DNA from: an uncultured Elusimicrobiales bacterium
GTDB taxonomy: Bacteria > Elusimicrobiota > Elusimicrobia > Elusimicrobiales > Elusimicrobiaceae
Assembly (NCBI GenBank): GCA_944324685.1
Contig: CALUXG010000005.1
Location: 16,562 to 80,561 of the forward strand
Direction of reading: 5' to 3'
DNA length: 64,000 nucleotides
The translations under genes and the position numbers were made by a program. Below the pieces are notes generated by a model. It saw only the letters and a list, made by a program, of their open reading frames with translations. It was not told the DNA's origin and ran no database searches. Numbering within the stretch: position 1 is the stretch's first letter; the number at the start of each line of letters is the position of its first letter. This document shows positions 1 through 7,961 of this stretch, piece by piece.

Positions 1-2
1 CG

Positions 3-401
3 ATTAGCCAGCGCAGAGAAGCAGAACAGAAAAAATTTTTGGAAGATTTTTCCAAAGAAAAAGGGGTAAAAGTGCTGGACAACGGCGTAATGATAAAACT
101 CGCCAAAAAAGGCAAAGGCCGCACGGCAAATACCAACAGCACGGTTACGGTTAATTATGAGGGGAAATTGATTGACGGCACAAAGTTTGACAGCTCGTAT
201 GACCGCAATGAACCGTTCACGGCCCCTCTTTCCGGTGTGATCGCTTGCTGGAGCAAAGCGTTCCAGCAGCTGCGTCCCGCGTCCAAGGCTACGGTCGTAT
301 GTCCGGCAGAAACGGCATACGGCAGCCGGCCGGTGGGGGTTATTCCTCCTAATTCGGTCTTGGTGTTTGAGGTGGAAGTCCTTGATATCGACAATGATTG
401 A
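3..401 (+). CDS. FKBP-type peptidyl-prolyl cis-trans isomerase, 5' truncated by window edge
   Basis: Peptidyl-prolyl isomerase that assists protein folding, probably in the periplasm like FkpA/Mip. The frame is open from the first bases, so the true start and any signal peptide lie outside the window. A short charged stretch, as in the end of the FkpA/Mip dimerisation region, leads into a single FKBP domain. Recognisable FKBP segments are VNYEGKLIDGTKFDSSY, a C-terminal AYGSRPVGVIPPNSVLVFEVEVL, here split in the family as the AYG and IPPNS blocks. The usual VIPGW segment reads VIACW, so two ligand-pocket positions differ from consensus; whether activity survives is unknown. The stop lies 2 nt before the next ATG, suggesting a common transcript. 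Confidence 0.85.
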   Translation: MSQRREAEQKKFLEDFSKEKGVKVLDNGVMIKLAKKGKGRTANTNSTVTVNYEGKLIDGTKFDSSYDRNEPFTAPLSGVIACWSKAFQQLRPASKATVVCPAETAYGSRPVGVIPPNSVLVFEVEVLDIDND

Positions 402-403
402 CC

Positions 404-979
404 ATGTCTAAAATAAGCCGCTTTTTTTTGTGGATTATTGTTTTTGGTTTGGCGTTTATTATGGGGATGCGGTTATACCGCGCCTATGAACAAAAAACGG
501 CGGACCAAAATGAATCCTCTTTCTCCACCATGATGTTTAATAATGTCCCCGTGCAGCAGGGCGCTTCACAGGCGCCGCAGCCCGTATTGCGGCGTTGGAC
601 GGGGACTCAGCAGGAGCGGGAAGTGTATTTGGAAGACGCCTCGTTGTCGCAGCAGGATCAAAAAGAGCAAGCCCGCCAAACGATAGCTTCCATTTTGCGC
701 GACTATAGCCAAGATCCGTTAATGCAAGCTTTTTATGCGGATTTGCGGAGGGCTACCGGCAGGGAAGATCTGGACTTGGCCGCTTTAAGCGGGGAAGAAC
801 TGCCGCGTTTGCTGCAGCAGTATCCGCAGTTGCAGAATGTTATTTCCGAATATGCCCAAAATCCTCAATTTGCCAAGATGTTACAAGAGATTTTCAGCAA
901 TCCGCAATTTGCGCACAGCGTTGTTTTGTTGCAAACAAATGAAGCGGCAAACAGCTCGGTAAACGGCGTAGCGGAATAA
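404..979 (+). CDS. Membrane-anchored protein of unknown function
   Basis: I do not recognise a family. The protein (about 191 aa) has one N-terminal hydrophobic segment (residues about 5-23) followed by a short basic stretch, then a hydrophilic, Gln-rich, probably helical remainder. This fits a single-pass protein with most of its mass on one side of the membrane. The ATG at 404 was chosen over the overlapping TTG at 398, which would fall inside the previous stop region. It follows the FKBP gene by 2 nt, so the two are probably co-transcribed. A role in envelope folding or stress is only a guess from that neighbour. Confidence 0.6.
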   Translation: MSKISRFFLWIIVFGLAFIMGMRLYRAYEQKTADQNESSFSTMMFNNVPVQQGASQAPQPVLRRWTGTQQEREVYLEDASLSQQDQKEQARQTIASILRDYSQDPLMQAFYADLRRATGREDLDLAALSGEELPRLLQQYPQLQNVISEYAQNPQFAKMLQEIFSNPQFAHSVVLLQTNEAANSSVNGVAE

Positions 980-1013
980 AATTTGCTATGCTTTAGAAAA
1001 CAGGAGGCTCATT

Positions 1014-1529
1014 GTGTTTAAAATTTTAATCAAAGCGGCAATATTACTCTTTATCGTTATCAGTATCTATTTTATTGTGAATCCTTCCGCCTGTTCCAAT
1101 ATGATGGCCGGACGCGAATATGCTTTACCCTCGGCGGCCGATGAGGCGCGGGGAGGAATTCCCGCTTCGGAACAGCCGTCTTATTTATCAACGGATGAAA
1201 ATTCGGCCGCTTCCGTTGAAGCGGAGGGAGTTTTCGATACTAATACGTTGCATAAAACGTATGACCAACCGGTGTATTCCCAAGAAGATATAGATTATGC
1301 CATCGCCAGCCGGTATGTGGAATTGGAACGGGAATACGCCCGCGGAGAAAATACCATCGGCAGGGACGCTTCGCGTGAGATTTCCTTTATTGTCATGGAT
1401 GACTTTGAAATGTCGCCAACGGAATGGGAGGCTTTTCTCGGTCGGGCGACGGCGTCCGGTTTGTTTGACCGCGTGCGCAATGAAATGCCCGTACAGCCTG
1501 AAGATGCGTCTTCCGCTTCCGCTATGTAA
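1014..1529 (+). CDS. Membrane-anchored or exported protein of unknown function
   Basis: No family recognised. Residues about 4-24 form a hydrophobic segment followed by NPSACSN, compatible with an uncleaved anchor or a poor signal peptide. The rest is acidic and low in hydrophobicity. The GTG start at 1014 is supported by a strong AGGAGG at 1002-1007. An extended -10-like sequence (TGC at 984-986 and TATGCT at 987-992) lies just after the previous stop, so the gene may have its own promoter. A bidirectional terminator follows the stop. Confidence 0.6.
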   Translation: MFKILIKAAILLFIVISIYFIVNPSACSNMMAGREYALPSAADEARGGIPASEQPSYLSTDENSAASVEAEGVFDTNTLHKTYDQPVYSQEDIDYAIASRYVELEREYARGENTIGRDASREISFIVMDDFEMSPTEWEAFLGRATASGLFDRVRNEMPVQPEDASSASAM

Positions 1530-1545
1530 ATGAAACCGTTATAAA

Positions 1546-1574
1546 AATAAAACCCGCGTTTGGCGGGTTTTATT
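1546..1574. terminator. Bidirectional intrinsic terminator between convergent genes
   Basis: Perfect 12-bp arms (1546-1557 and 1563-1574) contain ACCCGC/GCGGGT cores flanked by A-rich and T-rich ends, so a hairpin with a U-tract forms on either strand. It separates the plus-strand gene ending at 1529 from the minus-strand gene ending at 1597. Confidence 0.85.
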
Positions 1575-1596
1575 TTGTCTAAAAGGGAAGGCTCCG

Positions 1597-2616
1597 TCAG
1601 CGCGGCAGACGTCCGGCCAACAATTCGGCCACGGGCCGCGTATGTTTGATTTTTCCCAAAATAATTTTTATGGAAGCGGTGATGGGGACGGACAAAAAGG
1701 CTCCCGGGACTCCCCATACCAAACTCCAAAAGATTAACGAAGCAATGACGACCACGGGATGCAAATCCATGCCATCTCCCAAAAAACGCGGCTCAATCAA
1801 ATTGCCTATGGTAAACTCCGCCGCCACCATGAGTGCCAATACAATAAAAAAGTTTGCACCTAGACCGTATTGCAAAAACAATACCGGCGTGGGCAGAAGT
1901 ACGGCAATAATAGAGCCGACGCTGGGAATAAAATTTAACAAGAAAAAGAACATGGCAAACAAAAAAGCCAGTTTTACCTTAAATGCGACCAAGACAATCC
2001 ATATCAGAAAAGCTGTTACCAAAGAGGTTACGATTTTGACGGATAAATATTTGGATACTTGGGCCAGCATTTCCTGCACGGTAGGGTTGATGTTGGTGGG
2101 GACGGCTTTTTTGGAGCCGAGCAACAAGAAAATAATAAATAAGATAATCAATGTTGCGTTGGAGACTACGGAAAAAAGCTGGTGGCCAAAATTTTTCAAC
2201 CAGTCAAACAGCGGCAGACTCCGGACATAATTGACGATGGACGCTTGGTCCAGTTTAATGCCGTACTGCGTAACGCGTGCCACAAGGTCTGAGGTGGTGG
2301 CTACGAGGTTTTCTTTGTATACTTCGGCTCCGCGTATAAAGCCGCCGACGGAGTTTACCGTAAAATAAATAATGGCGGCAAAACACAAAGCCAGAAACAA
2401 AATGGACAGCGTCATGGACAGCCACGCCGGAAACGAAAAGCGGCGATGCAGAGAGGCCGCCATTTGCGCCAAAATAGTGTAAAAGAATAAAGCGATGACT
2501 AGCGGAATCATGAGCGCTTTCGTATACACCAAAGCGGCGGTAATGACACCGGCGGCGATAATCGTCAGACAGATAGCGCTCATTTTTTGATAATACCATG
2601 TCGTTTTATCCACCAT
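1597..2616 (-). CDS. AI-2E family transporter (PerM/UPF0118-type permease)
   Basis: Multi-pass inner-membrane protein of the AI-2E/PerM family. Members are implicated in quorum-signal export or Na+/H+ exchange, and the substrate here cannot be told from sequence. About 339 aa with paired N-terminal helices, a soluble segment (residues about 85-145) and a block of C-terminal helices including the family-typical NFIPSVGSIIA and IEPRFLG segments. The ATG at 2616 was preferred over the TTG at 2622 because AAGGGG lies at proper spacing upstream. It overlaps the upstream gene by 11 nt, so it is translationally coupled to the 172-aa gene and the histidine kinase. Confidence 0.88.
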   Translation of the reverse strand: MVDKTTWYYQKMSAICLTIIAAGVITAALVYTKALMIPLVIALFFYTILAQMAASLHRRFSFPAWLSMTLSILFLALCFAAIIYFTVNSVGGFIRGAEVYKENLVATTSDLVARVTQYGIKLDQASIVNYVRSLPLFDWLKNFGHQLFSVVSNATLIILFIIFLLLGSKKAVPTNINPTVQEMLAQVSKYLSVKIVTSLVTAFLIWIVLVAFKVKLAFLFAMFFFLLNFIPSVGSIIAVLLPTPVLFLQYGLGANFFIVLALMVAAEFTIGNLIEPRFLGDGMDLHPVVVIASLIFWSLVWGVPGAFLSVPITASIKIILGKIKHTRPVAELLAGRLPR

Positions 2617-3124
2617 ATTCAACCCCTTTTTGTTTTTCGGTTTTTTTGGTTTGTTCCCGTGCGAGAAAAAGAATTTTTCCCGTCAAGTTGTTCAGGTCTT
2701 CGCAGCAGGAAGTCAATAACCAAACGGGCAGCTTGGACAACGTATAATTTTTGTACAAACGCATAAATTGTGCGTAAGCCGTGGTCAATTCGTCGGCCGC
2801 ACGGGACAATGTTTTGGAACGGTTGACGAAGCTTTTTATCGCCAAAAATTTTTCATATCCTTCCTTGTCTGTTCCTTTGCGCAGCTGTGTTCTGGCTTGT
2901 TGCCAATAGTCCATTTTTTGATCCATATCTTGGCGCAAGGCGGTGCAGAAAGAAGAAAAATCCATCACAAAACCCGTATCCCGCACGGATATTTTCTTGT
3001 GATCTTGGCTTAAAATAAGCTCCAACCGGCGGCTGAAACCGCGCAAATCGTCCGCTGTTTTAGCCGCTGTGGCGCGCAGCGCATCGGTTTGATGAAGCAC
3101 TTCGTCAAAAAAACTTCCGCTCAT
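2606..3124 (-). CDS. Conserved-looking helical protein of unknown function
   Basis: 172 aa, hydrophilic and mostly alpha-helical with coiled-coil character; no signal peptide or membrane segment. I recognise no domain. It lies between a soluble histidine kinase (4-nt ATGA overlap upstream) and an AI-2E permease (11-nt overlap downstream), so the three form one translationally coupled operon. It might be a small cytoplasmic partner of the kinase, but this is inferred from position only. Confidence 0.6.
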   Translation of the reverse strand: MSGSFFDEVLHQTDALRATAAKTADDLRGFSRRLELILSQDHKKISVRDTGFVMDFSSFCTALRQDMDQKMDYWQQARTQLRKGTDKEGYEKFLAIKSFVNRSKTLSRAADELTTAYAQFMRLYKNYTLSKLPVWLLTSCCEDLNNLTGKILFLAREQTKKTEKQKGVEYGG

Positions 3125-3885
3125 GCCACGGGGATGCTCACCGTAAAGATGGATCCCAACCCCCTGTCGGAAATTACGCTGATGCTGCCGCCGTGCAGGT
3201 TTAAGATTTTTTTAACCATGGGCAGCCCCAATCCCCAGCCGTCTATCTGACCGGTAAAATAGTCGTCCACTTGATAGAAACGGTCAAAAATTTTATTTAC
3301 GTCCTGCGGCCGTATGCCGGTGCCGTAGTCGCGTACGGAAATAGAGACGCTGTCTCCGTGATGTGCGCATTGCACTTTAATGGTTTTTTCCGCTTTATTG
3401 TTGAATTTAATGGCGTTGCTCATCAGCTCTTCGAGCAAAAAGGCCATCAGTTCCTCATCGGCTTTTATTTCCAGCGAGGACGGGCAGTCTATTTCTATAA
3501 AAGTTCCTTTTTTGGAAATGGTGGATTCCGACGAAACCGGCGCCGTTTCTTCATCGTGCGAAATGGCTTCGTTTGCACTTGTTTTGACCAAACTTTTCAA
3601 ATTGATGGTTTTTTTGGCCAAGTCTTTTGCCTGCAAGGCTTCCACTTTGTTGAAAAAGAGCAGCTTGTCCACCAGACTGCAGAGCTTGGTCCCCTGTTTA
3701 TTTATTTCTTCCAAGGCTTTTGCCGTAAAAGGGGAAAATTTTTCTTTGGCCGATTGGGACAGTATGGCTTCCGAGTATCCATTGATGATGGATAGCGGGG
3801 TTTTCAGTTTGTGAGACACCAAAGAAAGCATTTTGGTGGAATTTTCATCATTTTGCAGACTTTCCAAAACGGGATCTTGTTCCAT
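3121..3885 (-). CDS. Soluble sensor histidine kinase
   Basis: Two-component histidine kinase without membrane segments. The H-box SHKLKTPLS places the phospho-accepting His at residue 25, followed by a HisKA dimerisation helix pair and a HATPase_c domain (about residues 105-254). The ATP-binding boxes are present: N-box (EELMSNAIKFNNK), G1 (RDYGTGI), F-box (FDRFYQVD) and G2 (GWGLGLPMVK). There are only 24 residues before the H-box, so it has no sensor domain of its own and must receive its signal from a partner protein. No response regulator is adjacent; the nearest receiver domain in the window is the GGDEF protein near 59 kb. Confidence 0.88.
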   Translation of the reverse strand: MEQDPVLESLQNDENSTKMLSLVSHKLKTPLSIINGYSEAILSQSAKEKFSPFTAKALEEINKQGTKLCSLVDKLLFFNKVEALQAKDLAKKTINLKSLVKTSANEAISHDEETAPVSSESTISKKGTFIEIDCPSSLEIKADEELMAFLLEELMSNAIKFNNKAEKTIKVQCAHHGDSVSISVRDYGTGIRPQDVNKIFDRFYQVDDYFTGQIDGWGLGLPMVKKILNLHGGSISVISDRGLGSIFTVSIPVA

Positions 3886-3896
3886 AATCTTTATCC

Positions 3897-4787
3897 TTAA
3901 AATGCAATATTCAAGTTAATAAAGAAAATATCGCGTTTATTTTTGCCGTCAGTATTTTGCAAATGGTTATAAGCGGCGTCCACATATGCGTTTGCCGTTA
4001 CGTAAAAAGTGTTACCCAACAGAAAAGAGTGCTGCGCTTGCGCCGTATAAAATTCGGCGAAATGATATCCGACGTATAAGGAGGAACGTTTTTCCGGCCA
4101 TAATCTGCTGATGCGGGCAGAGAGAACGTATTTGCCCAGCGCACGGTTGACGTCATATGACTGGGTAAAAGCCAAATCATTTTGGTCCATAATTGCGCGG
4201 AAATATTCCACGCCGTCAATCCCGTCAGGATATTGGTAAGCCGTCGCCGCGGCCTGAAATACAAAAGTGCCGAAAAAGTTCTGCAAAAAACCCAGCGTAT
4301 AGGCCATTTGCGCGTAATTTTCGTCTTCCCACCCGCCGTCTTGGAGAAGAGAGCCTTTTTGATTGGCGTAAGAAACGCCAAGATATGCGGTGGTAAAAAG
4401 CTGGTTGACTTCGTCCTGCACCAAATCGGTTACCAACTGCGCTTTTATGCCGTAAGCGGAATTGTCTTGAAAAGCAGGATTGTCCGATTTGTTTTCAAAA
4501 TAATAAAAAGGCGTTATATGAAATTTGACCAAATCCAAATCCAGCCGAATGGGCAAATATATGGAATAGACGGGGTCTGCAAAGGCTCCGTTTTCAAGGG
4601 AGAATTTATCTTCCACATAACGTCCTTCCAGCCCAAAGGCCGCATTAATGCCCAGCGGTACGGAAGCTCCGGCCCGCGCTTGATTGTAATCGGAAGAATA
4701 CGCATATGAAAACGAGGTATTTACCGACGCGGCCTGCGCCCCCAGCGCGGCCAAAAACAACATTAAGGAAAGAGAGATTTTCTTCAT
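3897..4787 (-). CDS. Outer-membrane beta-barrel-like protein
   Basis: The signal peptide (MKKISLSLMLFLAALGAQA) is followed by alternating amphipathic strands rich in Tyr, Phe and Gly, and the protein ends in Phe (FINLNIAF), as expected for an outer-membrane barrel inserted by Bam. About 296 aa. No specific porin or receptor family is recognised. The ATG at 4787 is chosen because a TGCTAAATT extended -10 sits exactly 6 nt upstream. The upstream in-frame ATG at 4793 would begin at or before the expected transcription start. Confidence 0.65.
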   Translation of the reverse strand: MKKISLSLMLFLAALGAQAASVNTSFSYAYSSDYNQARAGASVPLGINAAFGLEGRYVEDKFSLENGAFADPVYSIYLPIRLDLDLVKFHITPFYYFENKSDNPAFQDNSAYGIKAQLVTDLVQDEVNQLFTTAYLGVSYANQKGSLLQDGGWEDENYAQMAYTLGFLQNFFGTFVFQAAATAYQYPDGIDGVEYFRAIMDQNDLAFTQSYDVNRALGKYVLSARISRLWPEKRSSLYVGYHFAEFYTAQAQHSFLLGNTFYVTANAYVDAAYNHLQNTDGKNKRDIFFINLNIAF

Positions 4788-4893
4788 ACACATAATTTAG
4801 CAAAATTTGCGCCCGTATTACAGGAAAATTTTATCTGAAGAGCACCTGAAACGGGGCCGTGGGAAAGGGTGGATATTTTGCTAAAATATCTTT
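4788..4893. promoter_or_regulatory. Divergent promoters with -10 boxes 6 nt from each start codon
   Basis: On the minus strand TGC plus TAAATT (-10 at 4794-4799) lies 6 nt from the barrel-protein ATG. On the plus strand TGC plus TAAAAT (-10 at 4882-4887) lies 6 nt from the ATG at 4894. Neither start has a Shine-Dalgarno. Transcription should begin at or within a base or two of the start codon, giving leaderless mRNAs. Confidence 0.55.
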
Positions 4894-6150
4894 ATGAGAT
4901 TTTTGTTTCTTTGTCTGTTGACTTTGTGTACATCCGGCGCATACGCTGCCCAGATCATACGGGGACCTTATATTGAGGATCCGACGCAGTCCACCATGGT
5001 ATTGCGCTGGCAAACCGATGAACCTACTCCAGCATGGCTTGAATATGGTCCTTCGCCTCGCTGCAACCAAATACTCAAGATAAATCCGGAGGGAACGCAG
5101 CATAAAGCCATTTTATACGGTTTGGTGCCGAATCAGGATTTTTGTTACCGACTGTATGTGTATAATACGGCCCGCGACGGCGTACAGGTTCCGGTGGAGG
5201 GGTCTTTCCGCACGCTTTATAGTGCAGAACGCAAAGAAGTGCATTTTTTGGCTTTTGGCAATACGGCCGACACTTCCACGCAAGCCATACCGCAGGAAAA
5301 TGAAGCACAAACGTCCGTGTTGGCCGGCTTGTTTGGCAAAGCGCGCAACGAAACAACGGAGGGAGAGGATCCTAAAAAGCTGTTGGCGCAGCAAATGGCC
5401 CAAACAGACGCCGATTTTTTGATTCATACCGGTGATTTGACGGCCAGCGGATTGGACGAGGACGCAGATAGGGAATTTTTTGCCCCTTATAAGGATGTCT
5501 TAAAAAAGACTCCTTTGTTTATCGCGCTGGGCGCCAATGAATACGGTCCCGATCGCGACAATCGGGAGAGCAAATCTTTTATACGCACCAATTATTCGCG
5601 CTTTCATGATATGAGTTGGTCCAATGCCACTCCGAAATATTATTCTTTTGATACGGCAAACGCCCGATTTATTTTTCTGGACGCCAATGCCGCTTATGGG
5701 GCCGTGTGGGCGCCGGATATAGATGAAAAATCCACCCAATACCAATGGCTTCGCACCACATTGGCCGGCGCGGGAGAAAAATGGAAAATAGTCGTAGTCA
5801 ATGCCCCCATGTATTCCACAGGACAGAAAGGGCCTGCCAATGAGGCGGCCGCTAATTTTATTCCGTTGTTTGAACGCTATGGAGTGGATTTAGTGCTGCA
5901 GGGAGCGGAAGCGGACTATGAACGCACGTTCCCCATGTACCAAGACGAACCCAATCCGCGCGGCGTAACTTATGTAACGCTGGGCGGCGGCGGCGCAACA
6001 CCCACCCGCCGCGTAAGCAGTCATCCTTCTACTGCGCGTTTTGTGTCTGCCTACCATTATGCGGATGTTAAAATTTCCGATAGAAAATTGACTATGACTG
6101 TGTATAACGAGCGGGGAGAGCAGTTGGACAAGCTGGAGTTGTATATTTAG
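4894..6150 (+). CDS. Exported purple-acid-phosphatase-like protein with degenerate metal site
   Basis: Signal peptide (MRFLFLCLLTLCTSGAYA), then a fibronectin-like N-terminal domain as in purple acid phosphatases (RGPYIEDPTQSTMVLRW), then a metallophosphoesterase domain (residues about 110-400). The fold landmarks are clear, but most metal ligands are replaced. The first Asp motif reads FGNTAD, GNHE reads GANE, the HxP motif reads VNAPMY, and GHxHxYER reads GAEADYER. Only HTGD is intact. The binuclear site therefore should not form, and the protein is probably a non-catalytic binding or structural pseudoenzyme in the periplasm or on the surface. It is divergent from the barrel-protein gene and probably leaderless. 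Confidence 0.8.
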   Translation: MRFLFLCLLTLCTSGAYAAQIIRGPYIEDPTQSTMVLRWQTDEPTPAWLEYGPSPRCNQILKINPEGTQHKAILYGLVPNQDFCYRLYVYNTARDGVQVPVEGSFRTLYSAERKEVHFLAFGNTADTSTQAIPQENEAQTSVLAGLFGKARNETTEGEDPKKLLAQQMAQTDADFLIHTGDLTASGLDEDADREFFAPYKDVLKKTPLFIALGANEYGPDRDNRESKSFIRTNYSRFHDMSWSNATPKYYSFDTANARFIFLDANAAYGAVWAPDIDEKSTQYQWLRTTLAGAGEKWKIVVVNAPMYSTGQKGPANEAAANFIPLFERYGVDLVLQGAEADYERTFPMYQDEPNPRGVTYVTLGGGGATPTRRVSSHPSTARFVSAYHYADVKISDRKLTMTVYNERGEQLDKLELYI

Positions 6151-6677
6151 GAAAAGCGGCTTTGGAAGAGGACCGGTGTTTATAATGTCCATTTCTGCTA
6201 TTGGATGTAAGCCCCAACCACGGTTTTGTAAATCTGGATAAATTCGCCCCGCAGTTGGACCGCCAGTGCAAGCGCATGGCATCAGGTCGAAGGCGGGGCA
6301 AATTTCTGTTCAATTTTCACCATCCTGTCAGTTTGCGGCAGAAGATTTTGTTGTTACGAACGGGGCCGTGCAAACCGATTTTATTTACAAACACGCGTCA
6401 TTTCTGAAGAAGGTTACAGCCGCCAATCTCAGTCTTATAAATAAAACAAAGTGGAGTGAATGTCCGGTAAAGCCGTTTGGAAATGATGAGATGCGTTTTC
6501 TGATATACTTCTTTTACTGTTATGCCGTTGCCATGACTGTGCAGCTGTTGCCGTTTATGGACTGAAAACCGCCCAAGCCTTGACTCGTTTTTTTTTTTTG
6601 ATACCCTTACGTGATGAAAAATTAAATGTTGTTAAGATGCGTTTTTGATGAATTAAATATCATTATAGGAGCAAAAA
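6151..6677. other. 527-nt stretch without a supported gene
   Basis: Short open frames here (for example 6266-6565 plus) have no recognisable domain, no good ribosome site and no hydrophobic pattern typical of a real small protein. The only feature I support is the T-tract promoter-like element at 6574-6607 ahead of the pilin. A degenerate gene remnant cannot be excluded. Confidence 0.4.
6574..6607 (+). promoter_or_regulatory. Poly-T promoter-like element upstream of pilin 1
   Basis: The sequence reads AAGCCTTGACTCG, then 12 consecutive T (6588-6599), then GATA. TTGACT (6580-6585) resembles a -35 box and the T-run occupies the spacer. The same layout with 13 T precedes the second pilin gene (13290-13321). 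A homopolymer in the spacer could change promoter strength by slippage. Confidence 0.5.
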
Positions 6678-7145
6678 ATGAAAAGAGGATTTACCCTCAT
6701 AGAACTGTTAGTTGTCGTACTGATTATCGGCATTTTGTCTGCCATCGCGCTGCCGCAATATACCCGCGCCGTGGACAAGGCGCGTTTTGCGGAGGCATTT
6801 ATTAATCTGAAAAATATTGTACAAGCTAAAAAAATGTGTGAGTTGGAATTGGGCAAAGGCAGCAGCGAATGCAGGAATTGGGACAATCTGTCTGTCCGCA
6901 TTTCCGATGCCGTCGGCGAGGGAGATTCTGGTATGGAAACGAAAGATTTTTTGTATTCATTATATGGCGCTTCTGAACGGCCTGTCGCGTGGTATAAAAA
7001 GTATGATGTTTGCATTTGTTTGGATGATGACGGGGAATTTGTAGGATCTAATTCGGGCAGTACATGTGCTGAGGGAGAAACCCCCTATAATGTACTGAAA
7101 ATGTTGGGCATACGGGACGTGGGAAATCAATGTTGGATGTGCTGA
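6678..7145 (+). CDS. Type IV pilin-like prepilin 1
   Basis: Class-III signal MKRG|FTLIELLVVV: the short basic leader ends in Gly, cleavage by prepilin peptidase would expose Phe1, and Glu5 is present. This is followed by the hydrophobic assembly helix and a Cys-containing globular C-terminus of about 120 aa. Expected to be exported through a type IV pilus or type II secretion-like machine; no such machinery is in the window. The start is supported by AGGAG about 8 nt upstream. It is a single-gene unit, with a T-tract promoter-like element before it and a terminator after it. The C-terminal part has six or more Cys, including a CWMC ending, suggesting disulfides. Confidence 0.88.
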   Translation: MKRGFTLIELLVVVLIIGILSAIALPQYTRAVDKARFAEAFINLKNIVQAKKMCELELGKGSSECRNWDNLSVRISDAVGEGDSGMETKDFLYSLYGASERPVAWYKKYDVCICLDDDGEFVGSNSGSTCAEGETPYNVLKMLGIRDVGNQCWMC

Positions 7146-7167
7146 TATTGTCCGTTGGCAATTTGAT

Positions 7168-7198
7168 AAAAAGCCCCCGCTGCAAACGGGGGCTTTTT
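7168..7198. terminator. Intrinsic terminator after pilin 1 / rlmB
   Basis: AAAAAGCCCCCG (7168-7179) and its complement (7187-7198) form a 12-bp stem with A and T tracts on both sides. It works for the converging pilin and rlmB transcripts. Confidence 0.85.
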
Positions 7199-7208
7199 CA
7201 ACGGATTA

Positions 7209-7958
7209 TTATTTTTTCAGCTGAACTTTGGAAAACATATCATACATAATAATACTGGCTGCGGCCGACGCATTCAAGCTTTCCACGCCGCCTTTTTGCG
7301 GAATGGAAATAATTTGGTCGCAGTTTTCGGCCGTTTTTTCGCGTATGCCCGTTCCTTCGGAGCCGATGACCAGCACGGCGGGGGAAGCATAGTCTGTCTC
7401 CGTAATGGGCTGCCCTTCCATATCGGCGCCGTACACCCAGAACCCTTCTTCTTTTAAGTCTAACAGCGCATTGGACAGATTGCTTACTTCTACGATATTA
7501 ACGCGTTCCACCGCTCCGCAGGCCACTTTATACACCGCCGGAGTTAAACCTACCGTACGTCTTTGCGGCAGAATAATGGTGGAAAAGCCCAAACACGCCG
7601 CACTTCGGATAATGGCGCCTAAATTCTGCGGGTCCGTCATTTCGTCTACGGCCAGCCATAAATCTTTTTTATTGCCGTCCGACTCATATAAAGCCGTGGA
7701 CAGTTTCATCAGCCGCACGGGTTGTGCCTTGGCCAGTACGCCCTGATGGTTGGCTCCTTTGGTCAGGCGGTCCATCATGCGTACATCCATGCGATCTATT
7801 TTGACGTTGTTTCTCTTGGCCGTGCGGATAATTTCTTCCACTGCGCGGTGGCCGGCTTTATTGTCTGCCACATACAGTTGTACGACGTTGCGTTTTTTGC
7901 TTTTCAACGCTTCCATGACGGCGTGAATGCCGTAAAGTATGTCTAAATTATCGCTCAT
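7209..7958 (-). CDS. rlmB: 23S rRNA (guanosine-2'-O-)-methyltransferase, TrmH/SpoU family
   Basis: SAM-dependent 2'-O-methyltransferase of the SPOUT superfamily. The N-terminal L30e-like substrate-binding domain (residues 1-80, starting LYGIHAVMEAL) is followed by the knotted catalytic domain. The three SpoU motifs are visible: DEMTDPQNLGAIIRSA, VIGSEGTGIREKT and SIPQKGGVESLNASAAASI. Length 249 aa is normal for RlmB, which methylates G2251 of 23S rRNA in E. coli; the exact target here is inferred. AGGAT precedes the start and the gene lies 3 nt after pfkA, so they are co-transcribed. Confidence 0.9.
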   Translation of the reverse strand: MSDNLDILYGIHAVMEALKSKKRNVVQLYVADNKAGHRAVEEIIRTAKRNNVKIDRMDVRMMDRLTKGANHQGVLAKAQPVRLMKLSTALYESDGNKKDLWLAVDEMTDPQNLGAIIRSAACLGFSTIILPQRRTVGLTPAVYKVACGAVERVNIVEVSNLSNALLDLKEEGFWVYGADMEGQPITETDYASPAVLVIGSEGTGIREKTAENCDQIISIPQKGGVESLNASAAASIIMYDMFSKVQLKK

Positions 7959-7961
7959 ATT

